NCBI GenBank assembly: GCA_036924285.1
Contig: JAYKYS010000005.1
Location: forward strand, 29,114,001-29,178,000
DNA length: 64,000 nucleotides
Direction of reading: 5' to 3'
Source of the DNA: Asterella californica
Taxonomy: Eukaryota; Streptophyta; Marchantiopsida; Marchantiales; Aytoniaceae
Made by a program: the position numbers and the translations under genes
The notes under the pieces: generated by a model
What the model was told of the DNA's origin: nothing
The model's input: only the letters and a program-made list of their open reading frames with translations
Databases searched by the model: none
Shown: in pieces, positions 45,354 to 56,200 of the stretch
Layout: each line of letters opens with the position of its first letter
How positions within the stretch are numbered: the stretch's first letter is position 1

Positions 45354-45810
45354 GACTGTACAAATTTTCAGAGAACTGAAATTTGTATGTTTTCACTTCC
45401 CTCATGGTTGTCAACCCCCTCCACTTTGAAAAATTCTTTCTCTCTCTTCAGACCTCATCTTCTCATGATTTCTGTTGTCCTGGATAGCTTATCAGCCACT
45501 CTAAAACACTGGAAAGTTTCTCAGGAAAATAAAATTCACAGAAAATCTGACAATGACTGTAAATTTTTTTCAGATAACAGAATTCCTCAACTCTCACGAA
45601 TAGACCCCCTCAACTTTGAAAATTCATTGCTTCCTCTCTAGACCACCTTTTCCTATGATTTCTTTTGTCTTAGATAGGTTATCAGCCAATCTAAAACACT
45701 ATAAAGTTTCACAGGAAAATAAAATTCACAGAAAAGTTGACAGCGACTGTACAAATTTTCCAGAGAGCATAATTTCTATACTCACAAATTTATCTCCTCT
45801 AATAACTTTT
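45354..45810 (-). repeat. Element D leader tandem repeat (~190-200 bp, about two units)
   Basis: Units begin near 45354, 45555 and 45745 (GACTGTA followed by a T-rich run and CAGA). Each carries CCCCCTC-ACTTTGAAAA, TAGCTTATCAGCCA and GGAAAATAAAATTCACAGAAAA blocks. The last unit is partial. The same array has one more unit in F. It lies between primer site and ORF1 on the transcript strand. Confidence 0.8.
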
Positions 45811-46086
45811 CTCTCCTCCTTTCTCTACAACTCTTGTTGCACCCTCTTTCAACTCTCCTCAAACCCTTTCTAAGTGAACAAGATGTAAAGAATGACTTCG
45901 AACGCGTCATATATCACTACGGGATACACGAAAGGTTCTAACGTTGCTAACATCGCGTTAGCTCTCTCTCCTCCCAACGTTCTCTCCATGTGCTCTCTCA
46001 TAATCTCCTTTTGTCGAATATAGAACTGAACTCTAAACATCGTTCAACGATCCCTTCAAGTGAGGCCTCGGCAACGGAACCAAAAA

Positions 46087-47001
46087 TGTAAACCCTCCGC
46101 GGTCCTAACGATCAACTACCCCCCGATCTCTCAACCTCCACGATCGTCATCCACGAATCTGCAACTGTCGGGTCTGTCTCTCACTCAGGGGTCACCTCTG
46201 ATGGCTTTGATGGAAGCACACCATGAATCTTGAAAGGAAAAATGCTAAGTTCACTCTCATTCATACACCCACAAACTTATCAACTAAAATCTCCATAATC
46301 TCATCCACTAAAATCCTCCATTCTAACGACGTCTCTCAAGTTCTCACATGCTAAAAATGTCCCACACTCTCTATATTACTCAAGTTGTCATTACGACAAT
46401 GTGAAAACAAGGATGAGGAGCTCTTCTCTACTCCTCTATTTATACATTCTAGGTTTTTACTTTGGTACCCCCGGTAACTCAGCCGTAACTACTTTTACCG
46501 GGTTTTACTAAGATATTACTTAAGGTAAAAGCATTGATCACATGGGCTTTTTACCTTTTCACATGGGCTTATTCCTTCAAAGTCAACAACTTCTAGAAGG
46601 ATTCTAGAATATTCTCAAGGAATCTCGAATTTCCACCCCCCCTCTACACTAGGACCCACTAAAAAAGAAACATGTGGAATCTCTTCTTGTTTTTAATGCC
46701 CACAAAGTCCACAACTTTAATCCAACCACTAATATCAAGTCAAAAAGGAGATAAGGGATACTTTCCACCTCCTTTCTACCTTTTAGACAAGATGACAAGA
46801 TAGTAGTGCTCACTCTTTAGCAAATATCTGAATTCTGCCAAAAGTACAGCTAAGTTTAACCATAACTAACTTTTAGCTAGTCATGACTAACTTGATACAT
46901 CCTTAAAGTACTTTGGCAGCCAATAAACATTCTCAACACTTATTTATAACTAAACACCTTACTAATAGACAAACTTCCTATGTGTAACATAGGTCGTTAC
47001 A
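46087..47001 (-). repeat. Element D 5' LTR (minus orientation)
   Basis: 915 bp; the promoter LTR for D. The TATA box on minus is the complement of 46437-46444, and the heat-shock-element-like motif at 46602-46614 lies about 160 bp upstream of it. Directly followed on minus by TTTT and the tRNA-Glu-like primer site. Confidence 0.95.
46602..46614 (-). promoter_or_regulatory. Heat-shock-element-like motif in the D 5' LTR
   Basis: TTCTAGAATATTC matches the three-unit form TTCnnGAAnnTTC exactly, and a further TTCTAGAA lies three bases away. Same position as 31128-31140 (D 3' LTR), 52891-52903 and 63167-63179 (F LTRs, TTCTGGAATATTC). It is placed upstream of the TATA box. Function inferred from the consensus only. 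Confidence 0.55.
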
Positions 47002-47005
47002 GAGC

Positions 47006-47810
47006 AGATAGGGGTGAGCTGAGAGGTGCAGAAGCGAAGGAGTTCTTTGCTCGTTATGGAGTAAAGCTTCGACTTACTACTGCCATGAATCCAGAAGGGA
47101 TTGGTAAGAGTGAACGAGGACATTCTTCTATCGTTCACGCTTTAGTGAAAGCATGTGATGGTAGGCCTAGAGAATGGCCGAGACTGCTTCCATTTTCTTT
47201 ATGGGCTGATAGAACTACACACTGTACCACGACTGGTTATATGCCAATTGAGCTTATGTTGGGGCAGAAGCTGATTATGCCTGCTGAGGGGGACTTTCCT
47301 ACGTGGGCTATGCTACCGTGGGAAGATGGTATAGATCATACTTCACTCCTTGCTTTACGAACTAGGCAGTTGGAGCGAAGGGAGGAGGATCTTGCTGAGG
47401 CGCAAGAGAAGCTGAAGGTGGCTCGAGTCAGAAACAAAGAGCGTTTCGACAAGACTCACCGACTACGACCAAAGCCAATACGTGTTGGTGATTGGATTCT
47501 GGTGTATGATAGCACGCTGGAGAACCAGCATTCTACACTTCGTAAGTTCTCGCGAAGATGGTTCGGACCTTATATTGTGTTAGATGTGTATGAGAATGCC
47601 ACTTATAGTTTACGTGAGCTAGATGGTACTCCTTTGAAACTATCTGTGGCCGGCAAGCGAGTGAAGTTGTTCAAACGACGTGGAGGATCAGTAGATTTGT
47701 TCAACTTTCTAGAGTCTGAGGAGAGGATGACAAGAGATGAAGACGCCCCGGCTATTGAAGAGGCTGAGGCGGAGGAGAGTGACGATAATGAAGAACAAAC
47801 AGACGATTGA
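47006..47810 (+). pseudogene. Element B pol, 3' part: integrase C-half
   Basis: Continues the B integrase after D, in register once one GAGC copy is discounted: second catalytic Asp (DRGELRG), third catalytic residue in GKSERGHSS, then LPFSLWADRTTHCTTTGYMP, a heptad-like KLKVARVRNKERFDK segment, a GPF-like module (RRWFGPYIVLDVYENATYSLREL) and an acidic tail. It stops at 47808-47810, 46 bases before the 3' LTR. There is no chromodomain or PHD finger. The frame is open. Confidence 0.9.
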
Positions 47811-47856
47811 AGAGGTTGGCACATGCCGGAGGATGTGCAGGTTTGGAGGGGGTGGA

Positions 47857-49185
47857 TGTCGTGATGTGAATCATTTTACATTGTAAATAATTCACCTCTC
47901 TGTCAAGCATTAGTCTCTCTGAGTGAAATTAGGACCTCAGAGAAGTCGACACTGGAAGATGTTATATATTTTTGAGTCTTAGTAGGTTGATTACCATGTA
48001 GATGGAGTTAAGGTCATGGGTTGTAATTACATGTCGCCCATGCATGCTTCCTAGCGAGGTTAGGTTATCTTTCGGGATTACGTGTCGTTTTACATGTCTT
48101 CGCATGTAGTTTAGGGGTTACGCTGGCACTTTAGGGGCTTGACGTGGTAGCCTATGTGCAAAATTAAGTCACCACGTGGTTTGGGACACAAAAGGACAGA
48201 GGAGCGAAGCTATGAACTCCCATTGGTCCAATTTTGTCTTTAGTGTACCGCTAAACTTAGTAGTAGGGGTCTTAAGAGGAGTTCGAGCATTTGGTGAGGA
48301 GACTTCGAAATCTGAGAGCACAGGGAGATAGGGTTCATCGTGCCAAGCACTGTCAGCGAAATTTTTGATCGATTTGGAGCAATAAAGAAGAAGTTATGGC
48401 TGATTGAAGTTCGATTTGTGTCAGAATTGCAGCACTTCTGTTGATTTTGGGGTTTTCGGTGTCAATCGCAGTAGATTTGAGAAAATCGCTTCAAACCTTC
48501 GAGGTCTCGTTCATTGGCAGCAGGGCTACGACTGTCCCCAAATTTTCATGTCAATTGAAATTGTGAGTAATTCAGGGCGACCGCTGAAGCAGAGGGGGTC
48601 TGAAAAGCTCTCAATCTAGAGCATCAACTTCAGAGAGCGAGATCTGGAGTTCTATGTACAATCAGGAGGTCCAACTTCACAGGAGTGTTCAGCAAGCTGT
48701 GTACTGCAAATCCTGTAAGAATCTTCGAAAGTGATCGAGCCAATTCTCTGTTCTAGGTCGAAATAGCTGTCTGGGTACCAAAAATTGCCGTAATTTCTCT
48801 GCTCAGAACATTTCTGCCCATATCTCGACACTCTGATTTGATCTCAAGCTGAAACTTCGTGTGTATGGTCAGTAGGGCCTCATTTACATGTAGGAGGAGT
48901 TCTGAAGTCTGAACCATCGTATGTTTCTGATTCTGGACTGTTAAAGTTCGCTGTCTGACCTTATTACTGCTAGTCTGACCTGATTTTCGCTTCCTGAACA
49001 TACTGGAGGGTCCATTCGACCTGAGTGAGTGTTTATACTGTTCCCTTATGACCTGAAGCTTACCTCTGTATAGTAAGCAACCATAGCCTGAAGCCCAGCA
49101 CTTCCCTGAGTAGACTAAAAACAGCCTTCAAGATCATATCACAGCCAGAAGGTTCGCCCTTCCCAGGAAAACTCTCAACTCGACA
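47857..49185 (+). repeat. Element B 3' LTR
   Basis: 1329 bp, same ends as the 5' LTR, about 11 differences seen (mostly transitions). Preceded by a purine tract GGAGGGGGTGGA; followed by the duplicated GCGG and element C pol. Confidence 0.95.
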
Positions 49186-49189
49186 GCGG

Positions 49190-50282
49190 GAAAGGACAAC
49201 GTGGTTCTTGAAGCCTTGAGTCGCAAGGAAGAATATCTTTCATCGTCCACACAGATTTTGCGAGCTATGTATCCTAAGGAGTCAGACTTGGAGAGGCGAA
49301 TACGTGAAGGTTACATGAACGACAACCAAATGAAGGGGTATCTGGAACAGCTCAAGCGAGGAGTGAAGTTACAAAACGTGCAGCTAAGACATGGTTTATT
49401 CATGTTCAAGCAAAGTCGGGTTTATGTGGGACAAGGAAAACTTAAGACTAAGTTACTCAAAGAATGTCATGATGCGTCCTTATCAGGCCATAAAGGAGAG
49501 AAGTCCACTAGCAGTGGTAGCTAAAAAGTTTTATTGGCCCCACATGAAAGACGACGTCGTCCACTTTGTGAAAACATGCGCAACCTGTCAGACGAACCGC
49601 GTTTCTTATGAGAAGAAACAAGGATTGCTTCATCCTTTGCCGATTCCAGCCAAACCTTGGGAAAGCATTAGCATGGACTTCATCACCGCTCTACCTGACT
49701 CAAACGGATACAATGCAATCTTTGTGATAGTTGACCGGTTTAGCAAACTAGCGAAGTTTGCACCGACCTTGGATACTGCAACAACATTCACGACTCTCGG
49801 TTGTTCTTAGATACTTGGTGGTGTTCACATGGATTGCCTTGGAGTATTATTTCAGACCGAGACTCTAAGTTCACAAGTGTCTTTTGGAAACACTTGTTGC
49901 AAAAGTTGAGAACTAAGTTAAAATTCAGTACCGCTTTTCATCTCGAAACGAATGGACAAACAGAACGAGTTAACTCGGTTCTGAACCAATACTTGAGGAA
50001 TTATGTGAGCGCGGACCAAAGTGATTGGACGGAGTGACTCAATCTTGCGGAGTCTTGCTACAATTCCAAGAAGCATTCAGCAACCGATGAATCACCTTTC
50101 TTGCTGGCTTACGGACGTGAGCCAGAAAGGCCTATTGACTTGACTCTTGCAAGGAGTTCTACATCGGCACGACCAAGAACACCGCAAACATCAGCTGAAG
50201 AGTTGGTGGCGGAGATGCAGCGGCGAGAGGAACAAATGAAGAACAACCTCGAGAAGGCGCAGCAACGTTATACGAAGCACGT
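49190..50282 (+). pseudogene. Element C pol: RNase H end and integrase
   Basis: Resumes exactly where 23829 left off (GKDNVVLEALSRKEE). Then the integrase zinc region (ECHDASLSGHKGE with a shift near 49510, then CATCQTNR), catalytic core with Asp in SMDFITALPDSNG, a shift near 49800, Asp in ISDRDSKF and Glu in LETNGQTERVN. A stop at 50035-50037 precedes SPFLLAYGREPERP. The frame is cut by the solo LTR at 50283. At least three disabling changes. Confidence 0.88.
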
Positions 50283-51600
50283 TGTAGAGTTGAGAGTTTT
50301 CTTCGGGAAGGGCGGAACCTTCTGGCTGTGATATGAGCTTGAAGGCTGTGTTCAGTCTACTTAAGGAAACACTAGACTCCTGGTTGTGGATGGTTTGCTC
50401 AAAGGATAGGCTTCAGGTTACAAGGTGATACTGAAAAACGCTCATACAAGTCTCTTGGCTCTTCTGATATGTTCAGGAAGCAAAGTTCAGACTTAACTAG
50501 CAACGATAAGATCTGACGGCGAACTTTGACACTCAGGATTGAGAAATATGTGAAGGTTTAGACTTCAGAACTTCTCCTACATGTCAATGAGGTCCTACTG
50601 GATACACATACAAAGTTTCACCTTGAGATCAATTCAGAGCACCAAGATATGAGTAGAAACTTTCTGAACAGAGAAATTATGACAATTTCTGGTACCCAGC
50701 CAGCTATTTCGACCTATAACAAGAGATTGGCTCGATCAATTTCGAAGTTTCTTACATGATTTGCAGTACACAGCTTGCTGAACACTCCTTTGAAGTTGGA
50801 CCTCCTGATTGTACACAGAACTCCAGATTTCGTTCTCTGAAGTTGCTGCTCTAGATTGCGAGCTTTACAGACCCCCTCTGCTTCAGCGACCGCCCTGAAT
50901 TACTCAATAACTCAAATCACTTGAAACTTTTTTGACAATCATAGCCCGGCTGACAATGAACACAACCACGAAGGTTTGAAGCGATTTCCTCAATTCTGCT
51001 GCAATTGACACTCAAAACCCCAAATTCAACAGAAGTGCTGCAATTCTGACACAAATCAAACTTCAATCAGCCATAACTCCTTCTTTATTGCTCCAAATTG
51101 ATCAAACTTTTCGCTGAAAGTGCTTGGCACGACGAGCTCTATCTCCCTATGCTCTCAGATTTCGCAGTACCCTTACCTTGCTCGAAATCCACTCTAGAGC
51201 TCTGTTTCTAAACTTAGAGTTTTATAAAAGACAAAAATGGACCAATGGGAGTTCATAGCTCCACTTGACTGTCCTTTTGTGCCTTAAACTACCTGGTAAC
51301 TTATCTACACTCATAGGCTACCACGTCAAGCCCCCTAGAGTGCCAGCGTAAAACTTAAACTACTTAAAATGACACGCAACCCCGAAAAATAACTTAAATC
51401 AGCTAGAAAGCGTGCATGGACGACACGCAATACAACCCATGAGCTTAAGCCCTATCAACATGGTAATCAACCTACTAAGACTCAAAATATATAACATCTT
51501 CCAAAAATGGACGTCTCTGAGGTCTTAACTTCACTCAGAGAGACTAACGCCTGACATAGAAGTGAATCATTTATTATGTGAAATGATTCACATCACGACA
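50283..51600 (-). mobile_element. Solo LTR of the B/J lineage
   Basis: 1318 bp, minus orientation, TGTAGAGTTG...CATCACGACA as read on plus. Flanked by ACGT (50279-50282 and 51601-51604). It shares all LTR blocks with B and is closer to the J LTR. Ends are intact with no internal region, as expected from LTR-LTR recombination. It carries a perfect 11-bp terminal stem (GTGAATCATTT/AAATGATTCAC, 51562-51591). Confidence 0.92.
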
Positions 51601-51604
51601 ACGT

Positions 51605-52075
51605 AAACAAGCATCGGCGGCAAGTGAAGTTTCAAGTGGGCGAAGAAGTATGGTTAAGTACGAAAAACTTCACTCTTCCGAAGGAAATATCGGCGAAGTT
51701 TTCATCAAAGTTCGCGGGACCTTTTGTCATAGTCAAGAATCCGCATGAAGATGTCTATATGTAAGACCTTCCTCGCGAGTGGCAGTTGCATTCGACTTTC
51801 CATGTTTCTTTACTAAAGAAATACTTCAAGGACGATTTGCGACCGAAGCGGAAACAGGTTCTCATGCCTCAACCTATGTCGTGCAAGGCGAAGCAGAATA
51901 CGAGGTAGAGACCATTTTGCGATCACGGTGCAAATCTAATCGAATGGAGTACTTGGTCAAATGACGTGGCTACCATTTGAAGGAGGCAACTTGGATGCCA
52001 GAGGAAGAGCTAACACATGCAAGCGAAGTATTGGATCTCTTCAAACGGCGACAAGGACAACAAGACCGTTAGCAA
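51605..52075 (+). pseudogene. Element C integrase C-terminus with chromodomain
   Basis: After the solo LTR, a GPF module (KFAGPFVIVKNPHEDVY) is followed by stops and a shift. Then come LHSTFHVSLLKKYF and a chromodomain at about 51891-52047 (YEVETILRSRC, MEYLVK, RGYHLKEATWMPEEEL). The residue after LVK is a TGA at 51962-51964 where chromodomains have Trp. Chromodomains direct chromovirus integration to modified histones. This places C among chromoviruses. Confidence 0.88.
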
Positions 52076-52563
52076 GATGAGGACATCTCCTTCCAGCGAG
52101 CAGTGAAGGGTCGACGAACCATACAAGTAGCAACTTGAGACGACTTGAGCCGATGGACTTTGTAACTTTGTCTTGTATTCAGAAATGAATAATTTGTTTC
52201 TTGAAAATTTGTCTAAGTGTATTGGAAGTGCATGGCTATACTAGTTCTGATCAAATGCTTAGGATGTTGTCAAGAGGAGGAACAAAGCACACTCAAAGGA
52301 AGCAAGCTGGTTTGGATAAGCATCTAAATCAAGACTAAGTCTTGATGTCAAGAGTTAGGTTTGCCGTAGCATTGGCAAAGCAAGTATGAACTTTCATACT
52401 TGTCTTAGGGCTTGGGGTGATCTTGCTTTGTGATTTTCTACAAAGTAAACTTAGTCGCGCGTCTAAGGCAGATGAGGTTGCGACCAGAAAGTGAGTTTCG
52501 GGGGACCTTGTAAGTATGTGTGAATACTTATAGTTAGCAAGTTAGAGTCTTAAGTAGAATGAT
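52076..52563 (+). other. Element C 3' untranslated region
   Basis: No further coding sequence. A purine run with GTTTCGGGGGA lies near 52495. The expected start of the C 3' LTR is not present; the sequence jumps into the middle of the F LTR at about 52564, implying a deletion. Confidence 0.6.
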
Positions 52564-53285
52564 ACTCACCAACTAAAATTCTCCATAAACTCATCAACTA
52601 AAATCTTCCATTCTAACGACGTTTCTCAAGTTCTCACATGCTAAAATATCACACACTCTCTATATTACTCAAGTTGTCATTATGACGATGTGAAAACAAG
52701 GATGAGGAGCTCTTCTCTACTCCTCTATTTATACATTCTAGGTTTTTACTTTGGTACCTTCGGTAATTCAGTCGTAACTACTTTTACCGGGTTTTACTAA
52801 GATATTACTTAAGGTAAAAGCATTAATCACATGGGCTTTTTATCTTTTCACATGAGCTTATTCTTTCAAAGTCAACAACTTCTATAAAGATTCTGGAATA
52901 TTCTCAAGGAATCTCGAATTTCCACCCCCCTTTACACTATGACTCCCTAAAAAGGAGACATCTGGAATCTCTTCTTGTTTTTAATGCGCACAAAGTCCAC
53001 AACTTTAATCCAACCACTATCAAGTCAAAAAAGAGATAAGGGATACTTTCCACCTCCTTTCTACCTTTTAGACAAGATGACAAGATAACAGTACTCACTC
53101 TTTAGGAAATATCTGAATTCTGCCAAAAGTACAGCTAAGTTCAATCATAACTAAGTTTAGCTAGTCATGACTAACTTGATACCTCCTTAAAGTACTTGGG
53201 CAGCAAATAAACATTCTCAACACTTAGTTATAACTAAATACCTTACTAATAGACAAACTTCATATGTGTAACATATGTCGTTACA
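52564..53285 (-). repeat. Element F 3' LTR, truncated
   Basis: Aligns with the D LTR from about its position 187 to its end (TTACA). Retains the TTCTGGAATATTC motif (52891-52903). The left boundary abuts element C sequence without LTR ends. Confidence 0.88.
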
Positions 53286-53298
53286 TTTTACCCTCGGA

Positions 53299-56200
53299 CT
53301 AAATTTTCACTCCGTCCTCGGAGTGAAGAGAGAACTTTCGTCTATGAAACAACTTCAACTTGTCATTGTTGACACGATCAAATCTCCTTCCTCCCAGTTC
53401 CTGAAGGTCATATGTGAAGTTTGCTCCACACCTTATCTACAACAAAAGGACCAAAATATCTAGGAAGAAACTTCTTCCTAGCCCTCTTGAATCTGATAGC
53501 ATCATACAACATTATCCAATCTCCGACTTGAAAAGGTTTTACTTCTCTCTTACCCAACCGTTTGTCGTAACTCTTTTTTTGATACGCTTGAGCTCGTTCT
53601 ATCCGGATCATTGCTACCGCTCGGGTCTCTTTCAACTCCATGAGTTGCTTTCTTCTTGATATGACCACGTCTTCTCTCCTCGACCTCTTCAACTTTCGTT
53701 GAATAGTTTGAAAAGTATCCAATTCGAATTGGATCGGCAACTTGGACTCCACTCCATAAACCAGTCGAAATGAAGAGTACCCAATAGAAGTCTTTGTTGT
53801 TGTTCGGTACTCCCATAAGATGACATGTAGCCTCTTATCCCAAGTATGTTTTGCAGTCTCAACACCAGAATCTTTGGCGAGCATCATACAAAGTGTAAGA
53901 TTGATCTTCTCCGCAAGACCATTAGCATTTGGTTTGTATGAGGTCGTTACGTGGCTTGATAGAAAATTGTTGTAGCATAGCAGTAGTCATGCTCCTTACA
54001 AACTCTCCTCCTCTATCTGAGACCAATTCTAACGGACATCCAAATCTCATGATGACCCTCTCCCATAAGAATCTGCCGACTTCTGTTTCATTAGTCTCCT
54101 TCAAAGGTCTAGCCTCTACCCACTTGGTACAATAGTCAGTGGCGACTACAATGTATCTATTGCCTCGTGGTGTCTTATTAAGAGGACCTACAAAGTCAAT
54201 ACTCCATTTCTCAAACGGTCCTAACACGGGAATTGATCTTAACGGAGGTGTTCTAGTAGACTTCAGAGCAAATGCTTGACATACGTCGCAAGTTTTGCAA
54301 TAGTCTAAACACTCTTTGAAAATCCCTCTCCAGTGATAATCCGCATACAAAATCTGGAAGACTGTTATCTTACCAAGAAAGTGACCTCCGCAAACAATTC
54401 CGTCATGAAACTCGTGCATTAGCTTGAACGCCTCCTTCTGACCAACTGCTCTCCTTAGTAACCCATCTGCTCCTTGATGAAACAAAATTCCCTCCACCAT
54501 GGTGTAAGGTTTGCATCTCTTGATCAACGCGTTACGTTCTCGGGTATGCATATCTTATAGAAAAGAGCCATCTGCAAGGAAACTCTAGATTTCCTTGTAT
54601 TCTTCCGGTATCTCCTCAATGCTTGTGATGGTCATCACTTGCTCGTCTAGAAATGAATCATCAAATGGTTCTTCTCCCTCATCATCATAAGCCTTCGACA
54701 AGAGATCTGCATTTACATGCTTTTTCCCTGGTCTATCTTCAATCACGTACTCGTATTCTGTTAGAAAGATCTTCCAATGAGCAATACGATCTTCCGCATT
54801 AAGCTTATTAAAGATTTACTTTAAAGCCTTGTGATCTGTGACTATGAAAAATTTCCCTCCTAGCAAGTAGTGTCGAAACTTCTTCAATCCAAAAATCACA
54901 GCTAATCCTTCTCGCTCAGTCACGGAGTAATTCTTCTCCGTTGGAACCATCTGCTTACTAGCATAAGCTATAGGATGATCATGTCCATCTCCATCTAACT
55001 GACTTAATGTACATCCGATTGCTACATTGGAGGCATCCGTATACAAAATAAATGCTTTACTCCACTCAGGTTTAGCAAGTATAGGAGCTGTCACCAATGC
55101 ATTTTTCAGCTCCTCAAATGCTTCCTTTGTCTTATGATCATGCACTATCAAATCAAAATCCACTCCCTTCTTCATATACATAGTCAAAGCTATTGCTTTG
55201 TTTGAGAAGGAAAAGATAAACCTACAATAATATCCAACCATGCCAAGAAAGTGCTTCAACTTTGTCAAGTTGATCAGAAATGGAAGATCGATAATCTTCT
55301 TCACCTTCGCAGGATCTACCGCAATCCCATTCTTGGAAATGATGTGCCCTAACAGCAGATATTCTTCGCAGCCAAAGATGCACTTCTCTGGATTTAGAGA
55401 AGCATTGGCTTGCTCCAACCGCTGTAAAACTTTGATCACATGATCAAAGTGGTCCTCCTTTCTTCCGTACACACAAAAATTGTCAATGAAATCACGAACA
55501 AACTTCCCTATGAATGGTTCAAACACCTTGTTCATGAATCTCTGAAACGTGGCCAGAGCATTACACAGTCCGAATGGCATCACTCAAAATGCAAATATTC
55601 TCCAAGGAGTAGTGAAAGTAGTCAACTGCTGATACTCCTGTACTATGTTGATCTGGTTATACCCACTATAACCATCACCAAAGTTGTACCACTCATGACC
55701 AGCAACTTCCTCCAAAATCTCATCTATAAATGATAGAGGATAATAATCCTTCTTGGTAACTGCATTCAACTTCTTATAGTCTATGCACACTCGTAGCTTA
55801 TCATTCTTCTTCTTGACAATCACAATGGGTGAAATCCAGTCTGAGTTCTCCACCTCATAGATGAAACTCGCCTCCTTCAACTTGTCTATCTCCTCCTTGA
55901 TCATCATTGTTGTTGTAGGATTGACCCTTCTCTGCTTCTGTCGAACTGATCTTGCGTTCTCCTCCAATTCGATTCGATGAGTCTCGAGAGTCACCTCCTT
56001 CAAATCCTTGTAGCTGAAAGCAAACACATGGATATATTTTCGAAATATATCTAGGAATCTACTTTTCTCCTCTTGAGTGACATTGATACCAAACTTCAAG
56101 GTAGAGAGTCTTCTCACAATCTCTGCCTCACTCAACTCTTCTTTGTCAGGATCTTTATCCATTGCTGGTCGAGGCAACAAGTCAATAGCACTAAAATGAT

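Larger units (their letters stand above)
30613..47001 (-). mobile_element. Element D: near-complete Ty3/gypsy, minus strand, interrupted by E
   Basis: LTRs 30613-31527 and 46087-47001, both 915 bp, TGTAAACC...CGTTACA as read on plus; two differences noticed. TSD GAGC (30609-30612 and 47002-47005). Read on minus: 5' LTR, tRNA-Glu-like primer site, leader with ~190-bp tandem repeats, ORF1 (44881-45198), ORF2 (split by E), gag-protease-RT-RNase H-integrase (36427 to 31541), polypurine tract, 3' LTR. The only defect seen in the large frame is one TAG at 34175-34177; the E insertion breaks ORF2. Confidence 0.95.
23834..49185 (+). mobile_element. Element B: Ty3/gypsy of a fungal-like lineage, interrupted by D
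   Basis: LTRs 23834-25162 and 47857-49185, both 1329 bp, TGTCG...CGACA, about 11 differences by eye. TSD GCGG (23830-23833 and 49186-49189). Internal order: primer site, gag, protease, RT-RNase H-integrase. Integrase is split by D (30613-47001), which lies exactly between duplicated GAGC. A polypurine tract (GGAGGGGGTGGA) precedes the 3' LTR. Coding is broken by stops at 26624 and 27212 and a shift near 27405, but the pol frame from 27821 is open up to the D insertion. Confidence 0.95.
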
